This document shows positions 11,165-21,780 of a stretch of 64,000 nucleotides of DNA, in pieces; positions within the stretch are counted from its first letter, which is position 1, and every line of letters starts with the position of its first letter. Below the pieces are notes generated by a model, which was not told where the DNA came from, made no database searches, and saw only the letters and a program-made list of their open reading frames with translations. The stretch comes from Halichondria panicea (Eukaryota; Porifera; Demospongiae; Suberitida; Halichondriidae). Made by a program: the position numbers and the translations under genes. The stretch covers positions 4,233,442 through 4,297,441 of the forward strand of contig NC_087379.1 of the NCBI RefSeq assembly GCF_963675165.1, in the 5' to 3' direction.

Positions 11165-11340
11165 GTCACAGGTTTATGCGTATGAATTTACAGCACGCAT
11201 GGTGGAAGCTTTTAGCATTCTAAGGGCCCGCTCAAATGGATAACACATGACTGTACAGACATAGGGGATAGTATAAACATAAAAGAGTGAACATGTACAA
11301 AATGAACTGGCATATTGACCCTAATAATTATGGTACTTAC

Positions 11341-11505
11341 AGTAGTGGAAGATATGAACGACCCTCTCCAATTCTTGGATAGTGTAGTCAAGCTAGAGAT
11401 GGTTAGTGAACTTTGAAAAAACGGCTTGGGGCTGTGCTCCAATAGAGTCAACTCAACCTCACCATAGCGGACGAACTGATCCGGGGGATACTTGCTGTCA
11501 ATCAT
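11341..11505 (-). CDS. Exon of the Death/ZU5-like gene
   Basis: Continues the frame of the exon ending at 11644. The acceptor is TTTGTTTTAG before ATGATTGACAGC and the donor is GTAAGT at 11335-11340. It encodes MIDSKYPPDQFVRYGEVE and following residues, ending near WRGSFISSTT. Later exons should lie at lower coordinates but I could not find them. Element C1 and a small MITE now occupy that DNA, so the gene may be interrupted or have a long intron. Confidence 0.5.
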
Positions 11506-11643
11506 CTAAAACAAAATACCAGGCTATATATACGTAGGAGTTACAAAAATCAACAAACAATGCTGGATAATACGATCAACTAAACACTTCAACAGTGCTA
11601 TTATAATGCGTGTATTATCTAGCAAGGATCAAAGAAACTGTAC

Positions 11644-12252
11644 CTGCATAATAGGATCCACCTTCTTCACAACCACAATATGCATTTCATATTCACCATC
11701 ACCAACTGAATGAACCAAAGCTCGCAGATAGTACTTGCTTCTTGAATTGCTGTTTGCAAATATGAAATACCTCGACCAAGGCTTCACAATACCAACCAGG
11801 TAGCCGTGTCTTGAGCTTAGACAGGGCAAGCGTACCATACCAGAAAGAGAAGAAATAGCACTCATTTTCTCAGTGCACAAAGAAAGTTTGTACGGCAAGA
11901 ATTTCGTTGGTAGCTGAGTGACAACAAATCGCAACTTTGTGTTTTGAGAGTAGTCTTTAACAACACAAGCACAGTGCTGAAGCTCCATCCAAACATCACA
12001 GCTGGTAGTTTCCTCCTCAGTATTGAAGCCGATATAGTAGAGTGCAGTAACTAGCTCTGTGTTGTCCGGCAGCACAATGTGACCAGCCCCAACTACACCC
12101 ACAGTAAATGTTGTAGCTGTGTTGAATGTTAGCTTGAGTCCTTTCCATGAAAATTCAATATTGTTTGAATCAACGTTGGATTCCTGGGCGATTAGTTCAA
12201 GTCCATGGGTCGTGAAAGAGCTAGGGAGTTGGAGAGGCTTAGGTGGAGGTAG
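11644..12252 (-). CDS. ZU5-like domain exon
   Basis: An acceptor (CAATGTTACAG at 12253-12263) opens the exon and GTACAG follows it at 11643. The roughly 203-residue translation resembles a ZU5 domain plus following beta-rich region. It contains FSWKGLKLTFN, then HIVLPDNTELVTALYYIGF, the Cys-rich WMELQHCACVV, and GMVRLPCLSSRHGYLVGIVK. ZU5 domains occur in ankyrins, UNC5 and PIDD, often with a Death domain, which is what the neighbouring exon at 13069 encodes. Sponges have many uncharacterised proteins of this kind; a role in Death-fold signalling is inference. Confidence 0.55.
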
Positions 12253-12615
12253 CTGTAACATTGGGGATAATATAACTGGTACATGCAGTGTATAATATAG
12301 GAATTGAAAACATTACACGCACAGGACAATTCCCTTTAAATATACCTACAAGATGTTGGCATAATTACATTTAAGGCCACTCCAAATGAGATTGTCAGAG
12401 ACTAGCTGCTGCATGTAATTATTAAATTAGATGCCGTATTTCATTACACCATGCATTCCTGTGACATCATCGATGAATTTAATCAATTAACATGCACACG
12501 CTTGATTAAATTTTTCATGAGAAATATTAACTAGCAATGCAGTCGTGGGCGAAGGGCTACAGTCTCATTTGGAGTGGCAAGATTGGATTCCATGCATGCT
12601 TTTATGATCGATATA

Positions 12616-12977
12616 CAGTAGACTCTCGTTATTCTGGCTCTCTGAAGTACGTCCACCTCGATATACCGGCCATTTGGCTTGGCACGGAATGCTAGCTATA
12701 ATTATGTTCACTGCACAAAAATCGCCCTGAAATGCGGCCACTCGCTATTCCGTATACTGCATGGCCAGTACTGGCTGCCCGAAACCAGGTTTTCAATGTA
12801 GTTTATTACGGCCGGATATGACGTTACGACGTTTTGGGTGTGGTTTGGCAGATAAAATTTGATTACACCTAAACTGCAAAATTACTCAAGGTAAGGTCGG
12901 TTTTTTTAGAACGGTGTTTAGCCGCGGCCAAGCTGCACTGTCTCAAGGGTGACTCGATTTTTAATGAGAGTCTACTG
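12616..12977. mobile_element. Pogo/Tigger-like MITE in an intron
   Basis: Ends CAGTAGACTCTCGTTATTC and TAATGAGAGTCTACTG, an inverted repeat of the pogo/Tigger style, with TA at both flanks (12614-12615 and 12978-12979). 362 bp, no transposase. It lies in the intron between the Death-domain exon and the ZU5-like exon. Confidence 0.7.
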
Positions 12978-13068
12978 TAATATATACTGGTATAATAGAG
13001 ACACTTACTTGTGATATAGTTGTTGATTGATAGACACCCATTTTTGTCAGACCACATATTTTTTATAC

Positions 13069-13314
13069 TGACAGAGGTATTGATGTTATAGCTTCTAGTA
13101 GCACATCGTTCGATGCATGGTTGCCCTTCATACGCTTCCATTTGTCAAAAAAATGTACAAGTTGCTCGTTAAGATTTTTTGGATCTCTTTCTTCGATTGC
13201 ATCGATTTCGGTCTCTTCAAACTCCAATTTTCTTGCTAGTGGTTTCCAGTCCCTGCCAATACTCTTGCTGACTTTCTTTATAAGCTCATCCAGTGAAACT
13301 ACATAGTCATACAT
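13069..13314 (-). CDS. Death-domain exon
   Basis: Translates to a compact all-helical domain beginning MYDYVVSLDELIKKVSKSIG. It continues with DWKPLARKLEFEETEIDAIE and later LNEQLVHFFDKWKRM. The W-x-x-L-A-R-x-L and late W-K-R-M spacing are characteristic of Death domains. A GTATAA donor after the codon for Ser keeps phase with the next exon at 12252. The start could be the ATG at 13314 or an acceptor ending TATGTAG just after it. A Death domain followed by a ZU5-like region suggests an adaptor or receptor tail, but no partner is visible. Confidence 0.65.
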
Positions 13315-13489
13315 ACATGTACATGATTGAGAAATAGCAATCAGTGTTTGTAAATAGTATTTTTATAAGCGGTTCTAATTGTATCAGCTAGTGCATTTGG
13401 ACTTCAAAGAGCAATAGGCATATACACGAGTATTAAAGATATGCGCCAACCACTACAAGCAACACTTTACTGTACAGGCAAAACACCAA

Positions 13490-13756
13490 CTAACGTTCAG
13501 CGATGGAAGCCTCTCCCCAGTCATACGAACCCATATCAACGGGATTTAGGGAGCCTGGGTTAAGATACAACCATACAGCGTAGGCAACCAGCATGAGAGT
13601 CAGACTCAACAAACTGTACAGGGCATGATTTGCCACGTAGAAAAGAAAGAGGATAACCAAATCACTTTGCAGAGCTATGTACAGAGTGGAATGCACCAGG
13701 CAGAAACAGCACACAGCATAGCAACACTGGAGCTTGGAAAACATTTGATAGTACTA
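13490..13756 (-). CDS. Last exon of an unrecognised membrane protein
   Basis: An acceptor-like AGTCTAG precedes TACTATCAAATG. The frame then encodes a Cys-rich hydrophobic stretch (CYAVCCFCLVHSTLY), further membrane-type segments (VILFLFYVANHALY, LLSLTLMLVAYAVWLYL) and a polar tail ending GEASIAER. Two to three membrane spans are likely. It may belong with the exons at 14340 and 14954-15904 on the same strand. I do not recognise the family. Confidence 0.4.
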
Positions 13757-14337
13757 GACTATATATATTTATGATCTTATAGTCTAGCTGTAATAAGGAT
13801 AGGTAATAAGTATAGACACTCACTCACTCACTCACTCACTCACTGGCTCTGCTTTTGTTTGCTATGATCTCATGATTTAATTTGTGCTGATCTGGTCAAT
13901 AAAGTGCAGTGTAGTGTCAGAGTCACTCTGGTGCAGTGTGGTGTGGCCTGATTTCTGTCATGCAGGAAGTGGCCATAACAATATACAATGTAGACAAATG
14001 AACTTTAGATCTAGCTGCAACATTTTCTGCCAGAACAGATGTGTGTGTGGGAGGTGTGTGCATTACAGTATATAAGTCTCTTGTTTACCCTTATCTAAGA
14101 CAGGGAAAATGCGACAAAACACAGGTCCCAAATGAAGAGTTTGTGCACATTCTTAACAGCCCCTCAACAAAGGCCACCTCCGTTATAGCCAATAAGTTGT
14201 TACTTAAAGTTGTCTGTCAAAAGTTATTACATTCATGTAGCTGAGCAACTGCATGCATTGCTCCAGCATGGTAGATAGATTTAAGCTTGCCAGTGGGCCT
14301 ATATACAGAGTCCCTCACCTGGAAGCTGCTGAAGGCC
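13757..14337. other. Intron-like DNA with a CTCA microsatellite and decayed repeat
   Basis: A short (CACT)n tract lies at 13820-13845. About 14100-14190 matches the inside of the pogo-like MITE at 2031 (CCCCTCAACAAAGGCCACCTC). No gene seen. Confidence 0.4.
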
Positions 14338-14589
14338 TCAGGGGCTGTCTAGCTGCATGAGTGTGGCTCGCCCAACCATTGCGACAGCCACGCCCATGCA
14401 GCTAGGGGATGTCCTGGGTGCGCCCACAATGCGGAACTCGAAAGGGCCCCCTGAGTGCCCATTCTTATTCCAGGTGTAGAGACAAGCTCCAATGGGCGTG
14501 TAGAATGGGTTTAGGCAGATCACCAGCACCCAAAAAGATAGACGATATGGCTTGCTATTGACTATAGTCAAATTTAGGTTGATGTCTCA
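14338..14589 (-). CDS. Possible membrane-protein exon
   Basis: After a weak acceptor (CTTACATGAG) the frame reads INLNLTIVNSKPYRLSFWVL, then a hydrophobic span (VICLNPFYTPIGACLYTW). A polar segment, PFEFRIVGAPRTSPS, ends at a stop near 14338. It may precede the exon at 13490. The family is unknown to me and the exon limits are tentative. Confidence 0.35.
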
Positions 14590-14644
14590 TGTAAGATGGA
14601 TCCATAAAGAGTGAATAATTACAGAGTCCCACCTACGCAATAAT

Positions 14645-14740
14645 TACATGCAGTGTTTACAGTGATACCAGTGTTCGCAGTGATGCCAGTCATGCCAGTG
14701 TTCGCAGTCATGCCAGTGTTCACAGTGTTTACAGTGTTGA
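14645..14740. repeat. Short minisatellite (CCAGTGTTCGCAGT-like)
   Basis: About six degenerate units of GTGTTCGCAGTGATGCCA / GTCATGCCAGTGTTCACA. The frames through it on both strands are repeat artefacts. Confidence 0.6.
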
Positions 14741-14953
14741 CCCAAATGTATGCCATACAGAGACTACGAGTAGCTGAAGCAGCTTCAGAACACAAGGTTA
14801 TACAGGATGGATGGGGTACGTTACTCAGGCATCCAGCTAAAAACATCATTTGGCCCAAACTAAAGCATGCACCTCACTGCAAGTTGACAATAAAGCTGTT
14901 CAGTGATAGCAGTGTTAACATAACTATTTTTAGTAGCCTAAACCCTAACCTTG

Positions 14954-15904
14954 TCAGGGGTGACATAAATTAATGATGTAATTCTCTAGTTCTTGGAGAG
15001 ACTCCTGAATGTTGGCCTTGAAGAAGTCCTGCACTTGGATGGTGTTGAAGTACGTGTCCGTGTTGGGATAATAGGCAGTGTCGTTGTACTGGGAGAGGGC
15101 ATTCAGCTCATTCTGTTGTTGGGGGGGAGGGGTGGAGTTATAGGCTTGTGTAAAATTGAGACAACATGCATTGCCTTGGCTTCAAAACTTAGTATTATGC
15201 TGTGTACCACAGTAACATTAGACTTCCTGTTTAGCCATACAGTTTGCTAACAATGCCACTCTTAATTAATGGTGCACTCGTTCGACTGTCATTCCATTCA
15301 CTCACACAACACTAAATATGCACAAAACAGCTTGCATGGGTGTTCATAAACATTTCCCAGGGAATTGCCCCAGTGCATACACAATTATTATAATACTGGA
15401 ATTTCACTGTGCAGGCCTAACAAACACCTATTATAACATTTTGCAACACTACGATGAACTCTAAAATTAATAGTGAACATGCACAAACCAATGGCGGTAA
15501 TGTCACATACAACCAATTAAAGAGGTTACGGTATACGACGCACTTATCTCAAGATACTATGATCTGCAACAAGTAGCAAGGTGAAGCCAAGTGGCTCTAC
15601 ACGTACACTAGTCTCTCGATCTTGCTCCTTCCAGATGGCATATAGGCATTGGCTTGTTGCTTCTCCACCTCAAGCTCATTCACCACAACATCCCTAGCTT
15701 GAGCAATGTACGTCTCCTCATCTCTGTCATAGACGGAGTCCTTGGCACTCCTAAGAGGTGGGATGCCTGGGATATATAATTTATGGCATGAGGATGCACA
15801 CTGGATACTTATCATGTTTCACACGGCATTGGATTAAACGGCATTGGATTAATACTGTATACATGTACTATACTGCCCCCCTCAAAGAGTTCAATGGCCT
15901 GCAT
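14954..15904 (-). CDS. Three-exon unrecognised gene, about 115 residues
   Basis: Three exons keep phase. The first is 15874-15904 (ATG then MQAIELFEGG; donor GTATAG). The second is 15609-15766 (after TATATCCCAG; SIPPLRSAKDSVYDRDEETY and RDVVVNELEVEKQQANAYMP; donor GTGTAC). The third starts at 15112 (after CCAACAACAG; NELNALSQYNDTAYYPNTDT, FFKANIQESLQELE) and is open to a stop at 14954. The protein is acidic and helical with a YxNTDTYF-like segment and has no signal peptide. It might be the N-terminal cytosolic part of the membrane protein whose exons lie at 14338 and 13490, but I see no good donor to join them. Family not recognised. Confidence 0.45.
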
Positions 15905-16052
15905 GGTTGATCCGGAAAATAAATTGTAGACATCAGAGTTTTGCAATCGGCATTTTGTTTACAGAAGCTGAACAGAACATGAAATAGATTAGCAACCCTT
16001 TGTGAGATAGTGACATTTATTTGTTGATCACTTAATTATCAGGCATGCTTAC

Positions 16053-16162
16053 TTGGTAAATACATGAGACAAGCATTTATTACAATTTCCTTCCTCTTTG
16101 ACAGTGACCTGAAGTCGGTAGTGTAAAGTTTCACAACTCCCTCTTCTACCAGTTGATAGCAG
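16053..16162 (-). CDS. DCAF17: DCAF17-like gene, probable last exon
   Basis: The acceptor TTTCTCTGCAG opens the exon at 16162, in phase 0 with the exon ending at 16306. It encodes LLSTGRRGSCETLHYRLQVT and runs into a stop at 16049, overlapping a possible GTAAGC donor. The ETLHYRLQVTVKEEG part may correspond to the extreme C-terminus of DCAF17. If so, about 130 residues of the vertebrate protein's C-terminal half have no exon here. Confidence 0.4.
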
Positions 16163-16305
16163 CTGCAGAGAAAGTAAAAATGTCGTTTGCTTCACTATGT
16201 GCATTGCATTGCATGCGTTCTGGTAAACCACGCCTAGGTTTTTGTGATTAAAATTTCATCAAGTCAACTTGCCCCACAAAAATCTCTACCATTGTATCAC
16301 CTCAC

Positions 16306-16404
16306 TGTGCTGCCACTGATGTGCATGATCCTCAGATAATCGTCATGGTGAAAGTCCACCACATCTTGATGGAATGCTACAGTGTCTGTACTGAACTTAG
16401 CAAC
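16306..16404 (-). CDS. DCAF17: DCAF17-like gene, exon
   Basis: A 99-nt exon: acceptor TTTCAG, donor GTGAGG, phase 0 at both ends. It encodes VAKFSTDTVAFHQDVVDFHH then DDYLRIMHISGST. The spacing W/F-x-F-H-x-D...R-I-x-H matches the DCAF17 segment that follows its PPLLFEV block. Confidence 0.6.
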
Positions 16405-16456
16405 CTGAAATTAAAGGTAACAGTGAAATGATTATAATAATTATGACAAAAATCTA

Positions 16457-16787
16457 TACCGTACTTATTCGATTTAAGGCAACACTATAATTACAAAGCC
16501 AGAGGTCGTTTCTTTTGTAGGTTGAAAAATTATGTTGAAGTCCTGGTGTCGCATATTTAGAGGGTCGCATCTAATTGGAGGTTACTCTACTATCCTCGAT
16601 TATAGGACACTTACATTACATTGTTTCTTGCGGCCTGGAATCGAGGCTATGGTTTGACCTCTATTTACATGTAGGATGCGACATAAAAAGTTAACGCAGC
16701 AGTCGCTACTTTTAGAAGTCAGAAAATTGGAAAAGATCGAGGGTGTCGCATATTTGGAGGGTCGCTTTAAATCGAATAAGTATGGTA
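16457..16787. mobile_element. MITE in a DCAF17 intron
   Basis: Begins TACCGTACTTATTCGATTTAAGGC and ends GCTTTAAATCGAATAAGTATGGTA, a long inverted repeat. GGGTCGCAT-type motifs are repeated inside. It sits wholly between the exons at 16404 and 16834. Not coding; a short frame at 16600-17025 crosses it by chance. Confidence 0.7.
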
Positions 16788-16833
16788 CTACTCTATTGAT
16801 GCATGTCAAATATGTGTACCTGTAAGCACTGAC

Positions 16834-16976
16834 CAGTTTTCCACTTTGCAGTGAGCGCAGGAAGAAGACGCTGTTGTCTTTGGGGGAGGGGTTGTATAAG
16901 TAGACTGTTGGGGATCCTCCGAAGCTTACTCCCAGCTCAGAGCCACTCCTGACCTCAAACAGCAGCGGGGGGCGCT
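16834..16976 (-). CDS. DCAF17: DCAF17-like gene, PPLLFEV exon
   Basis: Acceptor CCCCCGGCCCCAG; joined to the previous exon it gives LNITERPPLLFEV, matching the conserved IKITDMPPLLFEV of human DCAF17. It continues SELGVSFGGSPTVYLYNPSP and FFLRSLQSGKL. The donor is GTCAGT after AAACTG. DCAF17 is a nucleolar substrate receptor of the DDB1-CUL4 ubiquitin ligase. The start of this exon and its intron are partly duplicated next door at 17041-17143. Confidence 0.75.
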
Positions 16977-17145
16977 CTGGGGCCGGGGGTATAAATGGTG
17001 TATGCTTTACAAATTGTGTAGACAAAAACTAAACAGTATAGCCACTCCTGGCTTCAAAGAGCAGCGGGGGGCGCTCTGGGGCTGGGGGGGGGGAAGTAAA
17101 AATAGTGTATTCTTTAGTCAGAGTGTGTAGACAAAAACTAAGCAA
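16941..17145. repeat. Tandem duplication of a DCAF17 exon start
   Basis: 16941-17040 and 17041-17143 are diverged copies. Both contain GCCACTCCTG, CAAA-AGCAGCGGGGGGCGCTC, TGGGG and GTGTAGACAAAAACTAA. The second copy keeps the coding start and a modified acceptor region but has a longer G-run. On the minus strand it presents a decoy acceptor before the real exon. Confidence 0.7.
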
Positions 17146-17321
17146 TAGGATATGACGCTAAGGAAAATATCTCTACCTACACCGTAATAAAAGGCGTATA
17201 GCGGGTCCCGTAAATTTACTCGCTATATGCGGTATAGGTTATTATGTCAACCCTCCAGCAACTCTAGTGAAAGTATAAATACAAATTGTGCACAACCAGT
17301 TATCAGATTCAGTTTACAAGG

Positions 17322-17495
17322 TACCGTATAGCTTACTTTCATATGGCAGTATATTTCGTATTGTAGAGCATCACACGCAAATTAAAACAACGAAATTATT
17401 CTAGGTTCAACGTCACTATCCTGAGATGTGCGAATATTTAAAATACGGTAGTTCATACGAAAATTTTCACCAACAAAAATTCCCCGCTATACGGT
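17322..17495. mobile_element. MITE with CCGTATAGC termini in a DCAF17 intron
   Basis: TACCGTATAGCTTACTTTC at the left and CCCCGCTATACGGTA at the right form inverted ends related to the CCGTATAGCGCG family. Nearby 17180-17240 (CCGTAATAAAAGGCGTATAGCGGG) looks like another decayed end. Confidence 0.55.
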
Positions 17496-17622
17496 ATTAT
17501 TCGGTATAGATACACAGCTATTGTACTCATCTCCTGGACTACTTTCAGATATTATCTACTGCCAATTACTCTATACTTACTGTATTACACCATGGTCTGA
17601 CAGGCTGCCATTACCCACTCAC

Positions 17623-17830
17623 CAGTAATGTTCAAGGTGAGTGGCACCCCAAAGCCCATCACTCCGGCCCTTGTGCCTCCTAGCTCCACCCACTCTCCGA
17701 GGGTGGCCTTGACCACGCTGTAATGCTTAATGATCCATGGCAGACTGTACATCCGGTAGTACCCCGTGCTGTGGGCCACCACCAACACATCCTGGTTGAG
17801 TGAGGCATCCTGAATGTCACCACCAAATAT
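17623..17830 (-). CDS. DCAF17: DCAF17-like gene, exon
   Basis: Acceptor CACCTGAGCAG and donor GTGAGT; 208 nt, leaving phase 1 as the next exon needs. It encodes IFGGDIQDASLNQDVLVVAH, STGYYRMYSLPWIIKHY, then GGTRAGVMGFGVPLTLNIT. This aligns well by eye with human DCAF17 (KIFGNVTDATLSHGILIVMY, SSGLVRLYSF, APFGIPCNIKIT). It is the strongest part of the family assignment. Confidence 0.8.
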
Positions 17831-18112
17831 CTGCTCAGGTGAAAAGAAGTGACTGTGTAGCAAGCAAATTTAATATACAGCACATCAAAGGGTAATGAAT
17901 GGATTGGTGCACGCAGTATTAAAGTTAGTCTGCTATGCATACTGGGCTTTGTGCCAAATACACAGCTCCTAAAAGTTTGCAATAAAGAGTGTCTATGAGG
18001 ATGAATTATTGGCCCCCTCGTTCAAGTAATTGCTGCTCTCTTGCTTTAGCAAGAGAGCAGCAGGCCACAAAGAATGAAGAAGTACTAGCGTGTTATCAGG
18101 TAAGCAACTCAC

Positions 18113-18297
18113 ACTAATGAACCCCACCTTTCTGTCCACTGAGAGACAAGCCACCAGCTCGAGTGGGTGGACTTTGAACACAGCAACGACCAGGAGACGT
18201 GAGGAGGTGTACTCGTTAGCCACACCCCTTTGTCGTGTCAGCTGTCTACTGAACTGTATTGACTTTACTTGTATCATATGGAGGTAGTCAGCCGTAC
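18113..18297 (-). CDS. DCAF17: DCAF17-like gene, exon
   Basis: Encodes YLHMIQVKSIQFSRQLTRQR, SSRLLVVAVFKVHPLELVAC and LSVDRKVGFIS, matching EVIAVKSAQ and LAVFRVLPFSLVGIL of human DCAF17. The donor GTGAGTTG gives a phase-0 join to the exon at 17830. The acceptor is ATTTTCATTCAG. With the simplest acceptor the frame from the upstream exon is off by one, so one splice site is mis-read, there is a microexon, or there is an indel. Confidence 0.7.
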
Positions 18298-18452
18298 CTG
18301 AATGAAAATACGAACAAATTGCTGCATGCAGGGTTAATCAAGCAGCTTGGAAAATATTGCTCAGCTTGAATTAAAATGAGAAATACGGGGTGTGCAGCGG
18401 TGGTAGCAACCACATGAGTACAGTATATAATATCGTGACTAGCCGGGCTCAC

Positions 18453-18548
18453 CGATAGCTAACAGCAGTTGACAGGAAGACGGATCTGAGTAGGGAGCCA
18501 TTGTTGGCATTGAACACCCTCAGGTAGCCGTCGGCACGCCTCTCTCTC
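18453..18548 (-). CDS. DCAF17: DCAF17-like gene, exon
   Basis: Encodes RADGYLRVFNANNGSLLRSV then FLSTAVSYR, matching human WLLRISATTGKILEKIYLAP. The donor is GTGAGC. The 5' limit is uncertain by a few bases because several AG dinucleotides occur in AGTGAGGAGAGAGAG. Confidence 0.55.
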
Positions 18549-18836
18549 CTCACTTAAAGGGGAGGCTCTTCGCTGGGGAGGAAGCTAGGGGTTAATTAGC
18601 ATCAATCCAGACGATTACGTTATACGATTATAATATTACGAAGCACATGAAATTATTTTTTGTGGAATTAACATTCTTTCGACACCCTCCTAACTTACGG
18701 ATGTAACTGTGTATTGTTACATGTATCGTAACATCAAAATCAGGTTTAGGGGACGGAGGCTCACTGGCTGTCGAGACAAAGAAGACTACCATAACTGCTA
18801 CAAAAGACTATAAAATACTAGAATTTCACAACTTAC

Positions 18837-19016
18837 AAAGTGCGAATGATGAAGTATCACTGCCAATATTTTCATGTCTTTTCTTATTGCTCCAAAATCG
18901 TGCAGCATTCGAGGCTGGTCATCAATACCATCATTGTAGTACACAACTTGGTGGTTGTCAAAATCATCCTCTAGAGTGGATGGTGTACGGCGGGGCAGAA
19001 TGACGGGGGAAAACAT
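18837..19016 (-). CDS. DCAF17: DCAF17-like gene, N-terminal exon
   Basis: Sixty codons from the ATG at 19016 to a GTAAGT donor. Contains DNHQVVYYNDGIDDQPRMLH and DFGAIRKDMKILAVIL, resembling the IYFDN...EPRKLYEMP part of DCAF17. Real coding may start in an earlier exon (a possible one near 19250-19330, LQREISCEKALRTSC). The LINE-bearing element at 19343 lies immediately upstream of the gene. Confidence 0.55.
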
Positions 19017-19409
19017 GGTGCACTGTTAACGTACCTGTCCAGTCCAATACATACATGTTTGTTTGACAGTCTTTTCCAAACAGGCTGAAACTCCATTGAT
19101 GGCTACATAATTATGAATACGGAGCCTTTACGGACAATAGTATGCAACGAATAACTGTAACGCCCACACACTTTCATAGTAGTATGATACAAGGGTGACT
19201 ATAAGTCTAGTACCTAGAAATTGCTGCAAGCTAAACTTACTTGTATTAGTAATACAATGGTTCTTGCTATTGAACAGCTGGTCCTGAGGGCCTTCTCACA
19301 GCTGATCTCTCTCTGGAGGGAGTAGAGTTGGTGCACAACATTCAGTGGCGGATCCAGGATCAATGAAAGGGGGGTTCCAAACTACGAGCACGCAGCGCGA
19401 AATTTGTTT

Positions 19410-21780
19410 GTTTTTTTTCTTCCCAAAATAATAGCATGTAAGGTAGTGTATACAGGGGAATGGGCTTCTATGTAGACACGATGAAAGGTGAAGGGTACAG
19501 AAAATAAAGAGGATTAAGGGTACATACAAAGGTTCAGTTTATTGGTGGAGGTGGGTCTCCGAGATCACCAGGTCGATGGCCCCAGATCTAAAGGGGTGTC
19601 CACTTGACGATCTGGACCCACTGATGGCTTGGATCGATGAGCGAAGGAGGGAAAAGGTTAGTCGGCAACGGAGCCAGCATAGTGTGCTGCTGTGTGATTG
19701 GTCCCATTTAGATGCTAACATCGAAGCGAGTCTCTTGTAGAAGGTGGTTGCTTCACGAGCTAAGCCTCCTGTTGCAGAGAGGACTAACGGTGCCTGTTCA
19801 ATGTCTAGAATTCTTTGTTCGTAGGCCCTTTTCTTTATTTGCTCGTGCTTGCGGTAGACTGTTTGAGGGTCGGTGTGTCTGTTGGATGCAGCGTGTGGGT
19901 TAAATACCCTGACATCAAAATAAGTTCTTTCAAAGGAGCCACCCCATACTCCATTGGCTGCAATGTCTAGGCGTGCACCCGGTTGTGTATTGGCACTTGC
20001 TCCTGCTAGGTTCTCCCCTGTAACCGGTAACAGTTCTGGTTCTGTGCACACGCTGTTGCAGACCTCACTAAGAAAATCTGCAGTCAAGTCTCTGATCTCA
20101 TTATGCCGAATGGACGGAAAGCCGCCCTTTGCACAAGAGAGAGCGTGTTCTACTGTGAAGGAAGAACCACAGGCACATTTCAAGGGTAGCTTGTTTGGAG
20201 TCCAACCATAACGCAGGGATAGGGCGTCTCTAAAGGCTTGTTTATGGAGGGTGAAACCATGGGTTTTGAGCGGTAGGGTGGTTAGCCATGACGATGCACC
20301 CTTCTCTTTAGACAGATTGACAGATCTTTGCATGTTGGTAAGAGTAGTGGCGTCAGTGTGTTGATGTCGTTCTTGGTTCTCTCTCTGTTTTGTTGGCCTA
20401 CGGTAGATATTTGGCCATAAGTGACTCCGAGATGATATCCTGCCCATAGTGTGTGTCTTGTTTGATGATGTGATTACAGAGGGCAGATGTGACGAATAGG
20501 GAGGCATTGTATTCATGAGTAGCCTGTTTGGATGGTATACGGATACCTAGTCCACCCTCCCTTGCTGGAAGGGCAAAGAGTCTACATTCAGTGTCGTTTG
20601 GTGGAGGAGTACCTGTGAGGGAAGGAATTAGTTTCTTACGCAGAGCTTCGTCCAGCGGTGCCAGTCTTTGACTCATGATCCTGCTTGGTGTTGTGTGGCA
20701 CATATAGGTCCATTTGCTTGATAATCCATGGTTTAATGCAGAGTAGGCGGCGTGTGGCTGGGTGGTGGCAATATCTGCAAGGTTAGACACGAGTGCGGAC
20801 CAGCTGGCAACTTTAGACTCAGCAAAGGACTCCATGTACCCTGGGGAGCCAATGGGTGATCCTGGGTAGGGTCTTCCATCCGGAGTGACGTTCACACCAG
20901 TCTGGTGGAAGGTAGTGGACCCAATGGTGTGGAATCCCTTCTTAGTAACCAACCATGTCTTTAGGGGGTTCGGGTAGTATCCAAAGGCTGGGCCTTCTCT
21001 GGTTAAGGTGTCCCACCACTCGCGTAGGTCAGATATTTTCCCCGCAGCTGCAGCATCGTCCGCATACCAAATTTGGGTGATGTTAGTGTTAGAGAGTTTT
21101 GTGATGAGGGGAATGCTGGCCAGAGCATACATGGGCATGGCAAGGGGGTCACCTTGTGTGGTGCCTTCTTGGGAGAGTAGGCGGTCTCCATCAACGTAAA
21201 GATCTGTGGGCTCTCTGTAGGTGTTGATGAGGATGGTGGCCAGTGCCGGGCAGAGTCTGCGTATGTTGTGGAGGGCAACTTTGCGGTTCAGTGAGTTAAA
21301 TGCGTTGGTAGCATCTGCTAGGAGAATGGCTTCATTGTTATCTGAATCAAGGCACCTTCTAGCTGCGTGTACAGCGGCTTCTATGCCCGACAACTGCCCT
21401 CCACAGAGTTGGATGCAGCCTGACGCTTCTTGGATGTCGTGTTTAATTAAGGACAGGGTAGCTTTGGCAATTATTCTTCGTGCTGTGTCTCCTATGCCAA
21501 TAGGGCGAACCCCAGGGTTTTTGTTGAGTGCAATGAGTCGACATGCCAGGAAAGGGGCAATCAGGGGGGGGGGGCTACATAGGAGGTGCAGAGTCTTCTC
21601 GCAACCATGGCAAGTTGGTGACAGAGTTCGTCTGACGCTCTCTTGAAAGAGGTACATAACCTCCGCCATTGGTATGCGTCCAGGCCGGAGGGTCCTGCAG
21701 AGCCAGAGGTGTGAAGTGCAGCTGAGCGAATGGAGGAATGGTGAAATTTTTGGGGTTGCCCACTTCCGGTCACACGTGAC
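19410..21780 (-). mobile_element. LINE with RT, CCHC finger and nuclease-like C-terminus
   Basis: The minus-strand reading gives reverse transcriptase, then a Cys/His finger, then a nuclease-like domain. A short A-rich tail (GAAAAAAAACAAACAAA) marks the 3' end near 19410. The 5' end is missing, or is the point where homology stops near 21780. A second, more truncated copy with a true poly(A) tail is at 33231-33773. Confidence 0.75.
19539..20516 (-). pseudogene. LINE C-terminal CCHC finger and endonuclease-like domain
   Basis: Continues the retrotransposon protein. CACGSSFTVEHALSCAKGG is a CCHC-type finger. It is followed by RHNEIRDLTADFLSEVC and a PGARLDIAANGVWGGSFERT / YFDVRVFNP segment. 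That layout resembles restriction-like endonuclease domains of early-branching LINEs such as R2, NeSL and CRE. The end has LREATTFYKRLASMLASKWD-like sequence shared with 33377-33748. Clade assignment is inference. Confidence 0.65.

Noticed and set aside
21003..21646. Plus- and minus-strand frames overlapping the LINE
   Set aside because: Shadow frames of the reverse transcriptase with no family resemblance of their own.
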